A stretch of DNA of 64,000 nucleotides, taken from Branchinecta lynchi (lineage: Eukaryota; Arthropoda; Branchiopoda; Anostraca; Branchinectidae). The translations under genes were made by a program, and so were the position numbers. The notes under the pieces are model-generated. The model did no database searches and was not told the origin of the DNA. It saw nothing but the letters and a program-made list of their open reading frames with translations. Location: assembly GCA_023053575.1 (NCBI GenBank), contig JAKZAP010000100.1:1-64000 (forward strand), read 5' to 3'. Shown here in pieces: positions 51,453 through 63,400 of this stretch. Position 1 is the stretch's first letter; every line of letters starts with the position of its first letter.

Positions 51453-54046
51453 GTTCGGAATAAGGGTCGGCACCATTTCTGTTTTTGGCTAAAACAGAAA
51501 CGGTAAAAAACGGCAAATAAAAAACGGAACAGAAACAGAAACGGTGATAAAAAAAAAGGAAAACCGTTTCTGTTTTTCCTTTTTTTTTTCGGAAAAACAG
51601 AAACGGACCGTTTTTACAAAAAAAACGGCCATTTTAACAGGTATTTCTGTTTTTTTTTCCTACTTCCTTGGGTTCATAAGATAACAGTAAGGCGACCATT
51701 TGGAACGGTAAGGCGGCTGTTGGAAAGTGAATAGCGTGAGGAGGGGCAGCGTGACAGGAGAAGGTTGTGAGAGAAGGTCGAGTATAATTGTGTAAGGTAA
51801 AAAAAAAGGACTCTGCAACTGTCTAGTAAACTAAGCCCTTTTTTATATCCATGGTCAAATGCTGGGGTATGCTGGCAGGGGTGACGTATGTGTACCCCTA
51901 CCCCAGAAGGGTACCAGGAACCTTTAAAAGCAAAATATTTTCAGGTCAAAAATTAATACCAAATTGTTTTAGTTGCCAAAGTACTGTATACTGATATCCC
52001 TATGCGGAATAAGGGGTACAATTACATGTGAGAACCATGGTCACCCCTGTTAGCATGCCCCAGCGTTTTGCATGGGCTTCATTCAAGTGCCATATACCGA
52101 TCACTTTTCTGTCGGTCGGTCCACTGTTCCCGAGTTAGGGTACTTCCAGATGTGCTAGGACGATGAAACTTGGAAGACATATCAGGGATCTGACCAAACT
52201 AACTTGGAAATAGTCACTTCGACGATCCAACGACCGTGGGGGGAGTGGTGTGAGGGGGAATCCGAAATATTGACGTATGTATATGTATAACTTTGGGATA
52301 GGTGATCGGATCTTAATGAAACTTGATATTTCGAACGATCCCGTGTCTCAGACGTTCCATTTCAAGTCCGGTTCAGATACGATGAATGTGGGGGGGGGGG
52401 GGCCGGAAATCCTGTGACATGCTTAAAATTTAGCGATCACGATTAAACTTGGTGGGAAGAACAAGCACAAGCCCTTGGTACATCATAGACAGAACTGGAC
52501 CGGATTTGGGCACTTTGGGGGAATTTGGGGGGGGGGGGGGTCCGGAAATCCGGTGATCCGGAGTTAAGGTACTCCTAGGTGGGCTAGGACGATGAAACTT
52601 GGCAGGAATCAAAGACCCGACCAAATTAACTTGGAAATAGTCAGTTCCCCGATCCGGGCATCGTGGTGGAGTACAGGGAGGAGGAATCCGGAATCTTGAG
52701 GTATTGTAACTTTCGAACGGGTGATCGGATCTTTATGAACCTTGATATTTGGATAGACCTTGTTTCTCGGATGTCCCATTTAAGTACGGACCGGATCCCA
52801 TGAATGTGGGGGGGGGGGTGGACGGGAGTACTGGAAATCTTGTGCCACGCTTAGAATGGACTGATCGGGAAGAAACTTGGTGGGAAGAACAAGCAGAAGA
52901 ACTAGGTACACCCGAGACAGAACGGACTGGATTCGTGCACTATGGGGGAGGTTGGAGGGGTCCGGAATTCCGGTGATCGCGAGTTAAGGTACTTCCAGGT
53001 GTGCTAGAAGGACGAAACTTGTCTGGAACATTAGAGTCTCGATAAGACCTGGTTCACAAATTGTCAATTTCCAGATCCGACCATCCCTTGAAGTACAGAA
53101 ATGACCTGAAAGCTCCCTTGAAGTGCGCACCTTAACAGCAAAGTGAAAAATTACTTTGACAAACTTTACATTTCATGATCCCCCGAGGGTCCATGACCAT
53201 TTGCGCCAGAACGGTTTTGCTTAAAAATTAATTCCTAGCACCCTGAAAGTGCACATCTTTACAGAAAAGTGAAAAAAAATACTTTTGAACATTGGAAAAG
53301 TTCGGTGGCTCTTTCTTAGTTGTATAATTACAGCTTTGTAGAAAAGTTTCATCAGAAATAGGAGCTTGAAGGCTTCAAGCTTTCAGTACAATACGATTCG
53401 TGCTTCCTATTGGTTGGATTTCAAAAAATGCGTCTTAACCGACCAATGGGATGATTGGGAGGCGAGACTACGTTTCGCAAAAGTGTCATTATACCAAAAA
53501 GAAATAGCCAGATTAACGTTTCCAGCAAAAGTATTATTGTACCAACAAGAAATAGCAAGATTAACGTTTTCAGCAATTAACCAGCTCAGAATGGTTATCA
53601 AAGGCCGATAATTTAGTCTATAAGTCGAAAGTCCTATACCTCCTAATGTTAATTTTGTTGTTATATGCTTCATTTAATGATGAAGGAAAAATATCCGTTT
53701 CGTCAGGTAGGGTGCAATCTCTCTATTCTGACTCAAAAATCTTTCATTCCGAAAAGCAGAAAATATCGGTAGATGGCATAATCTGCCGGGAGAATAAAAC
53801 CCGCTAGATTATACCAGGACGCCACGCGTACAAGTCGGAACAAAAAACGGAAATTTGGAAAAAACAGGTAAAATAAAAACAGAAACTGCTAAAATGGTCA
53901 TATAAAAAACGGAACAGAAACAGAAACGGCATTAAAAAACGGCTACCTGTTTTCTGTTATTAAAAAAAAAAAACAGAACAGAAAACGGTAGTAAGAAAAC
54001 AGAAACAGAAAAAGAAACAGAAACGGTGCCGACCCTTAGTTCGGAA
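51453..54046. mobile_element. hAT-like non-autonomous transposon with TSD
   Basis: 8-bp duplication GTTCGGAA at 51453-51460 and 54039-54046. The ends are TAAGGGTCGGCACC (51461) and its complement (to 54038), 14 bp identical, then a shared TTTCTGTTT. The ends fit the hAT YARNG rule, and the duplication fits the hAT pattern with T at position 2 and A at position 7. Subterminal stretches (51475-51660; 53830-54030) are AAACAGAAACGG repeats. The 2578-bp body has no transposase frame. Confidence 0.85.
52130..53100. repeat. about 420-bp tandem unit, two to three copies
   Basis: GAGTTA(A/G)GGTACTTCCAGGTGTGCTAGG-type segments start at 52133, 52560 and 52981, each followed by GATGAAACTTGG or a similar stretch. 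Long G-runs lie at 52388-52401, 52528-52542 and 52807-52817. Related to 36190-36735 in the opposite orientation. It lies inside the hAT-like element. Confidence 0.75.
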
Positions 54047-54327
54047 CTCAATTTCAGAAGGACTTTTCGCACATGCCACTGGGTAGTTGGCGACAGGCCG
54101 TGGGGTGGGGGGGGGGGGGTCATTTTGAAAATTTCAGATTTTGGACGTGGGGTGGGGGGGGGGGTCATTTTGAAAAGTTGAGATTTTGGACGTGGGGTGG
54201 GGGGGGGGGGGTCATTTTAGAAAGTCAAAATTTTGTATGTAGGTCAAGGGGTGGGGTGGGTGGGTTGTAGAAAGAATGACCTATTTAGGAGTGTATACCC
54301 TAGGATTTCATACCAGTGCCCCCTGGT

Positions 54328-54993
54328 TGTACGAAACCGAGCATCTAATATACGTGTAGCGTGTACCCGAACGGCTGGTACATATTAGACTATACCGGTA
54401 CTCTGATCTTAAGCCTCGAAGGGTTAGTTTGTAACTGTGGAGGGGGAAGTTCGGACGGTAGGTCCTAGGTCCTACATTCAATACACAGTGGATAGAAACA
54501 CACTTAACTTTTAATATTGAAGTTCTGCATACATCGAACATATATGTTAATCGAACGATCACCACTGTCTTAAGACTAGCTAAAGACTGCCTTTACCTAC
54601 AATTTCATTGCTTCTTTTATACTAGCTTTTTCTCTTCGTTTTATGGGTTGCCAAAATTGGGCAAAAAGGCACTGCGTGTGAGGCAATGCGAATATGAGAA
54701 AAAGGGACTTAGTGACTACGAGGCAAAGCGACTGTTCGAGCAGACGAGGATTTGCACCAACAATTGCATTGCGAGAGTTGTTATAAACATCTAGAATTAA
54801 ATACTTCGTGTCGTTACACTCCTCACGTCTTCCAGAAAGTGTCTTCCGACACAGCTCAAAAAATACCTACAACCTGTAGTTTTACTTGCTCAACCAGGTT
54901 GAAGGTTGTCATATCAGCTATTTTTAATAATTTACTTATTGTGTCAAAAATCTGATTTCAAGGGATGCCGTTTACGGTTAAACTAAAATATTC
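54328..54993. other. no gene seen; possible retroposon tail
   Basis: Short frames only. The stretch ends with TTCCAATAAATGACTGACTGACTG (54975-54998), which looks like a polyadenylation signal followed by a simple-repeat tail of a retroposon and passes directly into the satellite. Confidence 0.45.
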
Positions 54994-55411
54994 CAATAAA
55001 TGACTGACTGACTGTCTGTCTGTTTGTCTCTCTTGACTGACTGTCTGTATGTCTGTCTGTCTTGACTGACTGACTGTCTGTTTGTCTGTCACGAATGACT
55101 GACTGACTGTCTGTTTGCCTGTCTGTTTTTCTGTCTTGACTGACTGTCTGTCTCTCTGTCTGTCTTGACTGACTACTGCCTGTCTGTCTGTCTGTCTATA
55201 TTGACTGACTGACTGTCTGTCTGTCTGTCGGTCTTGACCGACTGTCAGTCTGTCTGTCCTGACTGACTGTCTGTTTGTCTGTCACGAATGACTGACTGAC
55301 TGACTGTCTGTTTGTCTGTCACGAATGACTGACTGACTGTATGTCTGTCTGTCTGTCTGTCTTGACTGACTGTCTGTCTGTCTGTCTGTCTGTCTGTCTT
55401 GACTGACTGAC

Positions 55412-55458
<47 letters not shown>

Positions 55459-55612
55459 AAACAACTTCTTAAATTGTGTACATCTTTTTTCCTTAGGATA
55501 TGGTAAACTCCGGAACAATTGTGGATATATGGGCCGCATAAAGCACTAGACAACCTTCCGAGCGCCTTGCGTGAATATTTTCTTGCGTGAATATTTTAAC
55601 TGAATACATCAG
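55459..55612 (-). repeat. satellite cassette, copy 1
   Basis: About 155 bp of unique sequence inside the satellite, including GGATATGGTAAACTCCGGAAC and CCTTCCGAGCGCCTTGCGTG. Flanked by GTCT on the left and AGAC on the right, so cassette and flanks can form a giant hairpin. Confidence 0.85.
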
Positions 55613-56445
55613 TTAAGACAGACAGACACAGACATACAGTCAGTCAAGACAGAGAGACAGAAAGTCAGTCAGTCGGGAGAGACAGACAAAAAGACAGTCA
55701 GTCAAGACAGAGGGAAAGTCAGTCAGGACAGAAAGACAGACAGACAGTCAGTCAGTCATTCGTGACAGACAAACAGGCAGTCAGTCAGTCAAGACAGACA
55801 TATATACAGACCGTCAGTCAAGACAGACAAACAGACATACAGGGTGGCAGACAAACAGATAGACAGTCAGTCAAGACAGACAGACAGTCAGTCAAGACAG
55901 ACAGACAGTCAGTCAAGACAGACAGACAGACAGTCAGTCAGTCAGGTAAGACAGACAGCCAGTCAGGAAAAACAACAGACAGACAGTCAGTCAGGATTTC
56001 AGGCAGACAGACAGACAGACAGTCAATCAAGACAGAAAGAGAGACAATCAGTCAGTCAGTCAGGAAAGACAGACAAACAGACAGTAAGTCAGTATTTCAG
56101 ACAAACAGACAGTAAGTCAGTATTTCAGACAAACAGACAGACATTCAGGAAGAAATCCAGACAGGCAGACAGTCAGTCAGTCATTCATGACAGTCAGTCA
56201 AGACAGGCAGACATACATACAGTCAGTCAATGTCTTGACCGACTGTCAGTCTGTCTGTCCTGACTGACTGTCTGTTTGTCTGTCAGTCTGTCTGTCCTGA
56301 CTGACTGTCTGTTTGTCTGTCACGAATGACTGACTGACTGTATGTCTGTATGTCTGTCTTAACTGTCTGTCTGTCTGTCTGTCTGTCTGTCTTGACTGAC
56401 TATCTGTCTGTCTGTCTGTCTGTCTGTCTTGACTGACTGACTGAC

Positions 56446-56485
<40 letters not shown>

Positions 56486-56490
56486 GGTCT

Positions 56491-56648
56491 GTAAACAACT
56501 TCTCAAATTTTGTACATCTTTTTTCCTTAGGATATGGTAAACTCCGGAACAATTGTGGATATATGGGCCGCATAAAGCACTAGACAACCTTCCGAGCGCC
56601 TTGCGTGAATATTTTCTTGCGTGAATATTTTAACTGAATACATCAGTT
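56491..56648 (-). repeat. satellite cassette, copy 2
   Basis: Nearly identical to copy 1, in the same orientation and 1032 bp away, again between GTCT (left) and AGAC (right) arrays. Confidence 0.85.
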
Positions 56649-58070
56649 AAGACAGACAGACACAGACATACAGTCAGTCAAGACAGAGAGACAGATAATC
56701 AGTCAGTCGGGAGAGACAGACAAAAGGACAGTCAGTCAAGACAGACAGACAGACGGAAAGTCGGTCAAGACAGAAAAACAGACAGACAGTCAGTCAGTCA
56801 TTCGTGACAGACAAACAGGCAGTCAGTCAGTCAAGACAGACATATATACATACCGTCAGTCAAGACAGACAAACAGACATACAGGGTGGCAGACAAACAG
56901 ATAGACAGTCAGTCAGTCAGTCAGTTAGGTAAGACAGACAGTCAGTCAGGAAAAACAACAGACAGACAGTCAGTCAGGATTTCAGACAGACATACAGACA
57001 GTCAGTCAAGACAGACCGAGAGACAATCAGTCAGTCAGTCAGGAAGGACAGACAGACTGACAGTCAGGCAGGAAAGACAGACAAACGGACAGTCAGTCAG
57101 TATTTCAGACAGACAGACAGTCAGTCAAGACAGAAAGAGAGACAATCAGTCAGTCAGTCAGGAAAGACAGACAGACAAACAGTCAGTCAGAAAAGACAGA
57201 CACTCAGTCAAGAAAGACAGACAAACAGACAGTAAGTATTTCAGACAAACAGACAGTAAGTCAGTATTTCAGACAAACAGACAGACATTCAGGAAGAAAT
57301 CCAGACAGACAGACAGGCAGACAGTCATTCAGTCATTCATGACAGTCAGTCAAGACAGGCAGACATACATACAGTCAGTCAAGACAAACAAACAGTCAGT
57401 CAAGACAGACAGACAGACAGACAGACAGTCAGACAGACAAAGAGTCAGTCGGTCAGTCAGTCAGTCAGGACAGACAGTCAGTCAAGACAGAGAGACAAAT
57501 AGTCAGTCAGTCAAGATAGACAGAAAAATAGACAGTCAGTCATGACAGTCAGACAGACAGACAGTCAGTCAAGACAGAAAGACAGACAGACAGTCAGTCA
57601 AGATAGACAGAGAGATAGACAATCAATCAAGATAGACAGACAAACAGACAGTCAGTCAGTCAAGACAAACAGACAGTTAGTCAAGACAGTCAGACAAACA
57701 GACAGTCAGTCAAGACAGACAGACAAGCAGTCTGTTTGTCTTGACTGACTGTCTGTTTGTTTTGACTGACTGTCTGTTTGTTTTGACTGACTGACTATCT
57801 GTTTGTCTGCCACCCTGTATGTTTGTTTGTCTGTCTTGACTGACGGTCTGTATGTCTGTCTGTCTTGACTGACTGACTGTCTGTCTTGACTGACTGACTT
57901 TCTATTTGTCTGTCACGAATGACTGACTGACTGTCTGTCTGTCTGTCTGTCTTGACTGACTTTCCGTCTGTCTGTCTGTCTTGACTGACTGTCTTTTTGT
58001 CTGTCTATCCCGACTGACTGACTATCTGTCTCTCTGTCTTGACTGACTGTATGTCTGTGTCTGTCTGTCT

Positions 58071-58228
58071 TAACTGGTGTATTCAGTTAAAATATTCACG
58101 CAAGAAAAGATTCACGCAAGGCGCTCGGAAGGTTGTATAGTGCTTTATGCGGCCCATATATCCACAAGTGTTCCGGAGTTTACCATATCCAAAGGAAAAA
58201 AGATGTACAAAATTTGAAAAGTTGTTTA
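58071..58228 (+). repeat. satellite cassette, copy 3 (inverted)
   Basis: Reverse complement of copies 1 and 2 with a few substitutions, again with GTCT on the left and AGAC on the right. Confidence 0.85.
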
Positions 58229-58239
58229 CAGACAGATAT

Positions 58240-58274
<35 letters not shown>

Positions 58275-59055
58275 AACAGACAGTCAGTAAGTCAAGACAG
58301 ACAGACAGACAGACAGACAGACAGTCAGTCAAGACTGACAAACAGACAAACAGTCAGTCAAGACAGACAGACAGACAGTCAGTCAGTCAAGACAGACAGA
58401 CAGACAGTCAGTCAGTCAGGACAGACAGACTGACAGTTAGTCAGGACAGACAGACACACATTTTGTCAAGACAGACAGACATACAGTCGGTCAAGACAGA
58501 CAGACAGACAGTCAGTCAGAAAAGACAGACAGACAGACAGTCAGTCAGTCAGGACAGACAGACTGACAGTCGGTCAAGACAGACAGACAGACAGTCGGTC
58601 AGGACAGACAGACAGACAGTCAGTCAGTCAAGACAGACAGACAGACAGACTGGCAGTCAGTGTGTCAAGACAGACAGAGGGACAGACAGTCAGTCAAGAC
58701 AGACAATCAGACAGACAAACAGACAGTCAGTCAGTCATTCGTGACAGACAAAAAGACAGTCAGTCAGTCATTCGTGACAGACAAACTGACAGTCAGTCAG
58801 TCAAGACAAACAGACATAGAGACAGTCAGTCAAGAGAGACTGACAGATAGAAAGTCATTCAGTCATTCGTGACCGACAAACAGACAATCAGTCAGGACAG
58901 ACAGACTAACAGTCAGTCAAGACAGAAAGACAGGCAGACAGTCAGTCACTCAAGACAAACAGACAAACAGACAGTCAGTCAGTCAAGACAGAGAGACAGA
59001 CAGACAGACAGACAGACAGTCAGTCAAGACTGACAAACAGTCAGACAGTCAGTCA

Positions 59056-59088
<33 letters not shown>

Positions 59089-60434
59089 GTCAGTCAGTCA
59101 TTCGTGACAGACAAACAGACAGACAGTCAGTCAGTCGTGACAGACAAACAGACAGTCAGTCGGTCAAGAAAGACAGACATACAGATTGTCAGTCAAGACA
59201 GACAGACAGACAGACAGTCAGTCACTGTCTGTCTCTCTGTCTTTCAGACAAACAGACAGACATTCAGGAAAAAATCCAGACAGACAGACAGTCAGTCTAA
59301 AACAGACGATATCAGTCAAGACAGTCAGTCAAGACAGACAGACAGTCAATACAGACAGTCAAGACTGTCTGTCTGTCTTGACTGAATGACTGTATTTCTG
59401 TCTGCCTTGACCGACTGTCTGTCTGTCTGTCTTTCTTGACTGTCTGTCTGTCTGTCTGTCTGTCTTAACTGACTGACTGTCTGTTTGTCTGTCATGAATA
59501 TTTTGTGTTTTGACTGACTGTCTGTCTGTCTTGACTGAATGACTGTATTTCTGTCTGCCTTGACTGACTGTCTGTCTGACTGTCTGTCTTGACTGACTGT
59601 CTGTCTTGACTGACTGTCTGTCTGACTGTCTGACTGTCTGTCTGTTTGTCTGTCTTGACTGACGGTCTGTCTGTCTGTCTTGACTGACTGTCTGTCTGTC
59701 TTGCTTGACTGACTGCCGGTCTGTCTGTCTCTCTATCTCTTAACTGATTGTCTGTCTGTCTGTCTGTGCTGACTGACTGTCTGTTTGTCTGTCATGAATT
59801 GCTGACCAACTGTCTGTCTGTCTGACTGTCTGTATGTCTTGACTGACTGTCTGTCTGTCTGTCTGTCTTGACTGACTGTCTGTCTGTCTGTCTGTCTTGA
59901 CTGTCTGTCTGTCTGTCTGTCTGTCTTAACTGACTGACTGTCTGTTGGTCTGTCATGAATGACTGACTGACTGTCTGTCTGTCTTGACCGACTGACTGTC
60001 TGTTTCTCTGTCATGAATGGCTGACCGACTGTCTGTCTGTCTGTCTTGGCTGACTGTCTGTCTGTCTTGACTGACTGTCTGTCTGTCTTGACTGACTGTC
60101 TGTCTGTCTTGACTGACTGTCTGTCTGTCTTGACTGACTGTCTGTCTGTCTTGACTGACTGACTTTCTGTCTGTCTTGACTGACTGACTGTCTGTTTGTC
60201 TGTCATGAATGACTGATTGACTGTCTGTCTGTCTGTCTGTCTTGACTGACTGTCTGTCTGTCTGGCTTGACTGACTGTCGGTCTGTCTGTCTCTCTATCT
60301 CTTAACTGATTGTCTGTCTGTCTGTCTGTCCTAACTGACTGTCTGTCTAGACTGACTGACTGTCTGTCTGTCGGTCTGTCTGCCTTGACTGACTGACTGA
60401 CTATCTGTCTGACTGTCTGTTTGTCTTGACTGAC

Positions 60435-60467
<33 letters not shown>

Positions 60468-63400
60468 TGACTGCCTGACTATCTGTCTCTCTGTTTTGAC
60501 TGACTGTCTGTTTGTCTGTCCTGACCGACTGACTTTTTTTCTCTCTGTCTGTCTGTCTTGATTGTCTGTCTGTCTTGACTGACTGTCTGTCTGACTGTCT
60601 GTCTGTCTGTTTTGAGTGACTGACTGTCTGTCTGTCTTGACTGACTGTCTGTCTGACTGTCTGTCTTGACTGACTGTCTGTCTGTCTGACTGACTGTCTG
60701 TCTGACTGTCTGTCTGTCTGTCTGTCTTGACTGACTGTCTGTCTGTCTTGACTGACTGTCTATCTGACTTTCGGTCTGTCTGTCTGTCTGTTTTGACTGA
60801 ATGTCTGTCTGTCTTGACTGACTGTCTGTCTGTCTTGACTGACTCTCTGTCTGTCTTGACTGACTGTCTGTCTGTCTTGACTGACTGTCTGTCTGTCTTG
60901 ACTGACTGTTTTTTTGTCTGTATCTCTGTCTTGACTGATTGTCTGTCCTTCGTGACTGACTGACTGTTTGTCTGTCTGTGTGTCTTTCTGTCTTGGCTGA
61001 CTGTCTTTCAGTCTGTCTGTCTTGACTCTCTGTCTGTATGTCTCTCTGTCTTTCTTGACTGACTGTCTGTCTATCTTGACTGACTGTCTGTCTGACTGTC
61101 TGTCTGTCTGTCTTGACTGACTGTCTGTCTATCTGGCTTAACTGACTGTTTGTCTGTCTGTCTTGACTGACTGTTTGTCTGTCTGTCTTGACTGACTGAC
61201 TGTCTGTCTGTCTGTTTTGACTGCCTGACTATCTTTCTCTCTGTTTTGACTGACTGTCTGTGTGTCTGTCCTGACCGACTGACTGTCTCTCTGTCTGCCT
61301 GTCTTGATTGTCTGTCTGCCTGACTGACTGACTGTCTGTCTGTCTTGACTGACTGACTGTCTGTCTGTCTGTCTTGACTGACTGTCTGTCTGACTGTCTG
61401 TCTTGACTGAATGTCTGTCTGACTGTCTGTCTGACTGTCTGTCTGACTGTCTGTCTTACTGTCTGTCTGACTGTGTGTCTGACTGTCTTTCTGACTGTCT
61501 GTCTGACTGTCTGTCTGACTGTCTGTCTGACTGTCTGTCTTGACTGACTGTCTGTCTGACTGTCTGTCTGTCTGTTTTGACTGACTGTCTGTCTGACTGT
61601 CTGTCTTGACTGACTTTCTGTCTGACTGTCTGTATGTCTTGACTGACTGTCTGTCTGACTGTCTGTCTGACTGTCTATCTGACTGTCTGTCTGACTGTCT
61701 GTCTGACTGTCTGTCTGACTTTCTGTCTGACTTTCTGTCTTGACTGACTGTCTGTCTGACTGACTGACTGTCTGTCTGACTGTCTGTCTGTCTGTTTTGA
61801 CTGACTGTCTGTCTGTCTTGACTGACTGTCTGTCTCTCTGGCTTGACTGACTGTCGGTCCGTCTGTCTCTCTATCTCTTAACTGATTGTATGTCTGTCTT
61901 GACTGACTGACTGTTAGTTTGACTGTCATGAATGGCTGACCGACTGTCTGTCTGTCTGTCTGTCTTGACTGACTGACTGGGTGTCTGTCTGTCTGTCTGA
62001 CTGACTGTCTGTCTGTCTGTTTGTCTTGACTGACTGTCTGTCTGTCTGTCTTGACTGACTGTCTGTCTGTCTGTATGTCTTGACTGACTGACTGTCTGTC
62101 TGTCTGTCTTCACAGCCTGACTATCTTTCTCTCTGATTTGACTGGCTGTCTGTTTGTCTGTCCTGACCGACTGTCTGTCTGTCTGTCTGTCTTGACTGAC
62201 TGTCTGTCTGACTGCTTGTCTGCCTGTCTGTCTGTCTGGCTTGACTGACTGTCGGTCTGTCTGTCTCTCTATCTCTAAACTGATTGTCTGTCTGTCCTAA
62301 CTGACTGTCTGTCTAGACTGACTGACTATCTGTCTGTCTGTCTGTCTGCCTTGACTGACTGACTGACTATCTGTGTAAATGTCTGTTTGTCTTGGCTGAC
62401 TGTCTGTCTGTCTGTCTGTCTTGACTGACTGTCTGTCCGTCTGTTTGTCTTGACTGCCTGACTATCTGTCTCTCTGTTTTGACTGACTGTCTGTTTGTCT
62501 GTCCTGACCGACTGACTGTCTGTCTCTCTGTCTGTCTGTCTTGATTGTCTGTCTGACTGTCTGTCTGTCTGTTTTGACTGACTGTCTGTCTGTCTTGACT
62601 GACTGTCTATCTGACTTTCTGTCTGTCTGTTTGTCTGTCTTGACTGAATTTCTGTCTGTCTGTCTTGACTGACTGACTGACTATTTGTCTGACTGTCCGT
62701 TTGTCGTGACTGACTGTCTGTCTGTCTGTCTTGACTGACTGACTGACTATCTGTCTGTCTGTATGTTTGTCTTGACTGACTGTCTGTCTGTCTGTCTGTC
62801 TATCTTGACTGACTGACTGACTATCTGTCTGACTGTCCGATTGTCTTGACTGACTGTCTGTCTGTCTGTCTTGACTGACTGAGTGTCTGTCTGTCTTGAC
62901 TGACTGTCTGTCTGTCTTGACTGACTGTCTGTCTGTCTTGACTGACTGTCTGTCTGTCTTGACTGAGTGTCTGTCTGTCTTGACTGACTGTCTATCTGAC
63001 TTTCTGTCTCTCTGTTTTGACTGAATGTCTGTCTGTCTGTCGGTCTTGACTGACTGAGTGTCTGTCTGTCTGGACTGACTGTCTGTCTGTCTTGACTGAC
63101 TGTCTGTCTGTCTTGACTGACTGTCTTTCTGTCTTGACTGACTGACTGTCTGTCTGTCTTGACTGACTGTCTGTCTGTCTTGACTGACTGTCTGTCTGTC
63201 TTGACTGACTGTCTGTCTGTCTTGACTGACTGTCTGTCTGTCTTGACTGACTGTCTGTCTGTCTTGACTGACTGTCTGTCTGTCTTGACTGACTGTCTGT
63301 CTGTCTTGACTGACTGTCTGTCTGTCTGTCTGTCTGTTTTGACTGCCTGACTATCTGTCTCTCTGTTTTGACTGACTGTCTGTTTGTCTGTCCTGACCGA

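Larger units (their letters stand above)
50092..54327. mobile_element. inverted-repeat unit with CCAGGGGGCACTGGT ends
   Basis: 50092-50108 (ACCAGGGGGGCACTGGT) is mirrored at 54312-54327 with one G fewer. The next 17 bp inward are also similar (TTAAATTCCAGGGTAT versus TGAAATCCTAGGGTAT). Both sub-ends carry G-rich repeats with CATTTT or CATACC (50110-50290; 54085-54260, about 50-bp unit). I find no matching target duplication, so the limits are tentative. A hAT-like element is inserted within it. Confidence 0.45.

Noticed and set aside
50092..54327. Target duplication for the CCAGGGGG element
   Set aside because: TGTAC occurs on both sides but at different offsets; no alignment gives a clean 5-9-bp duplication.
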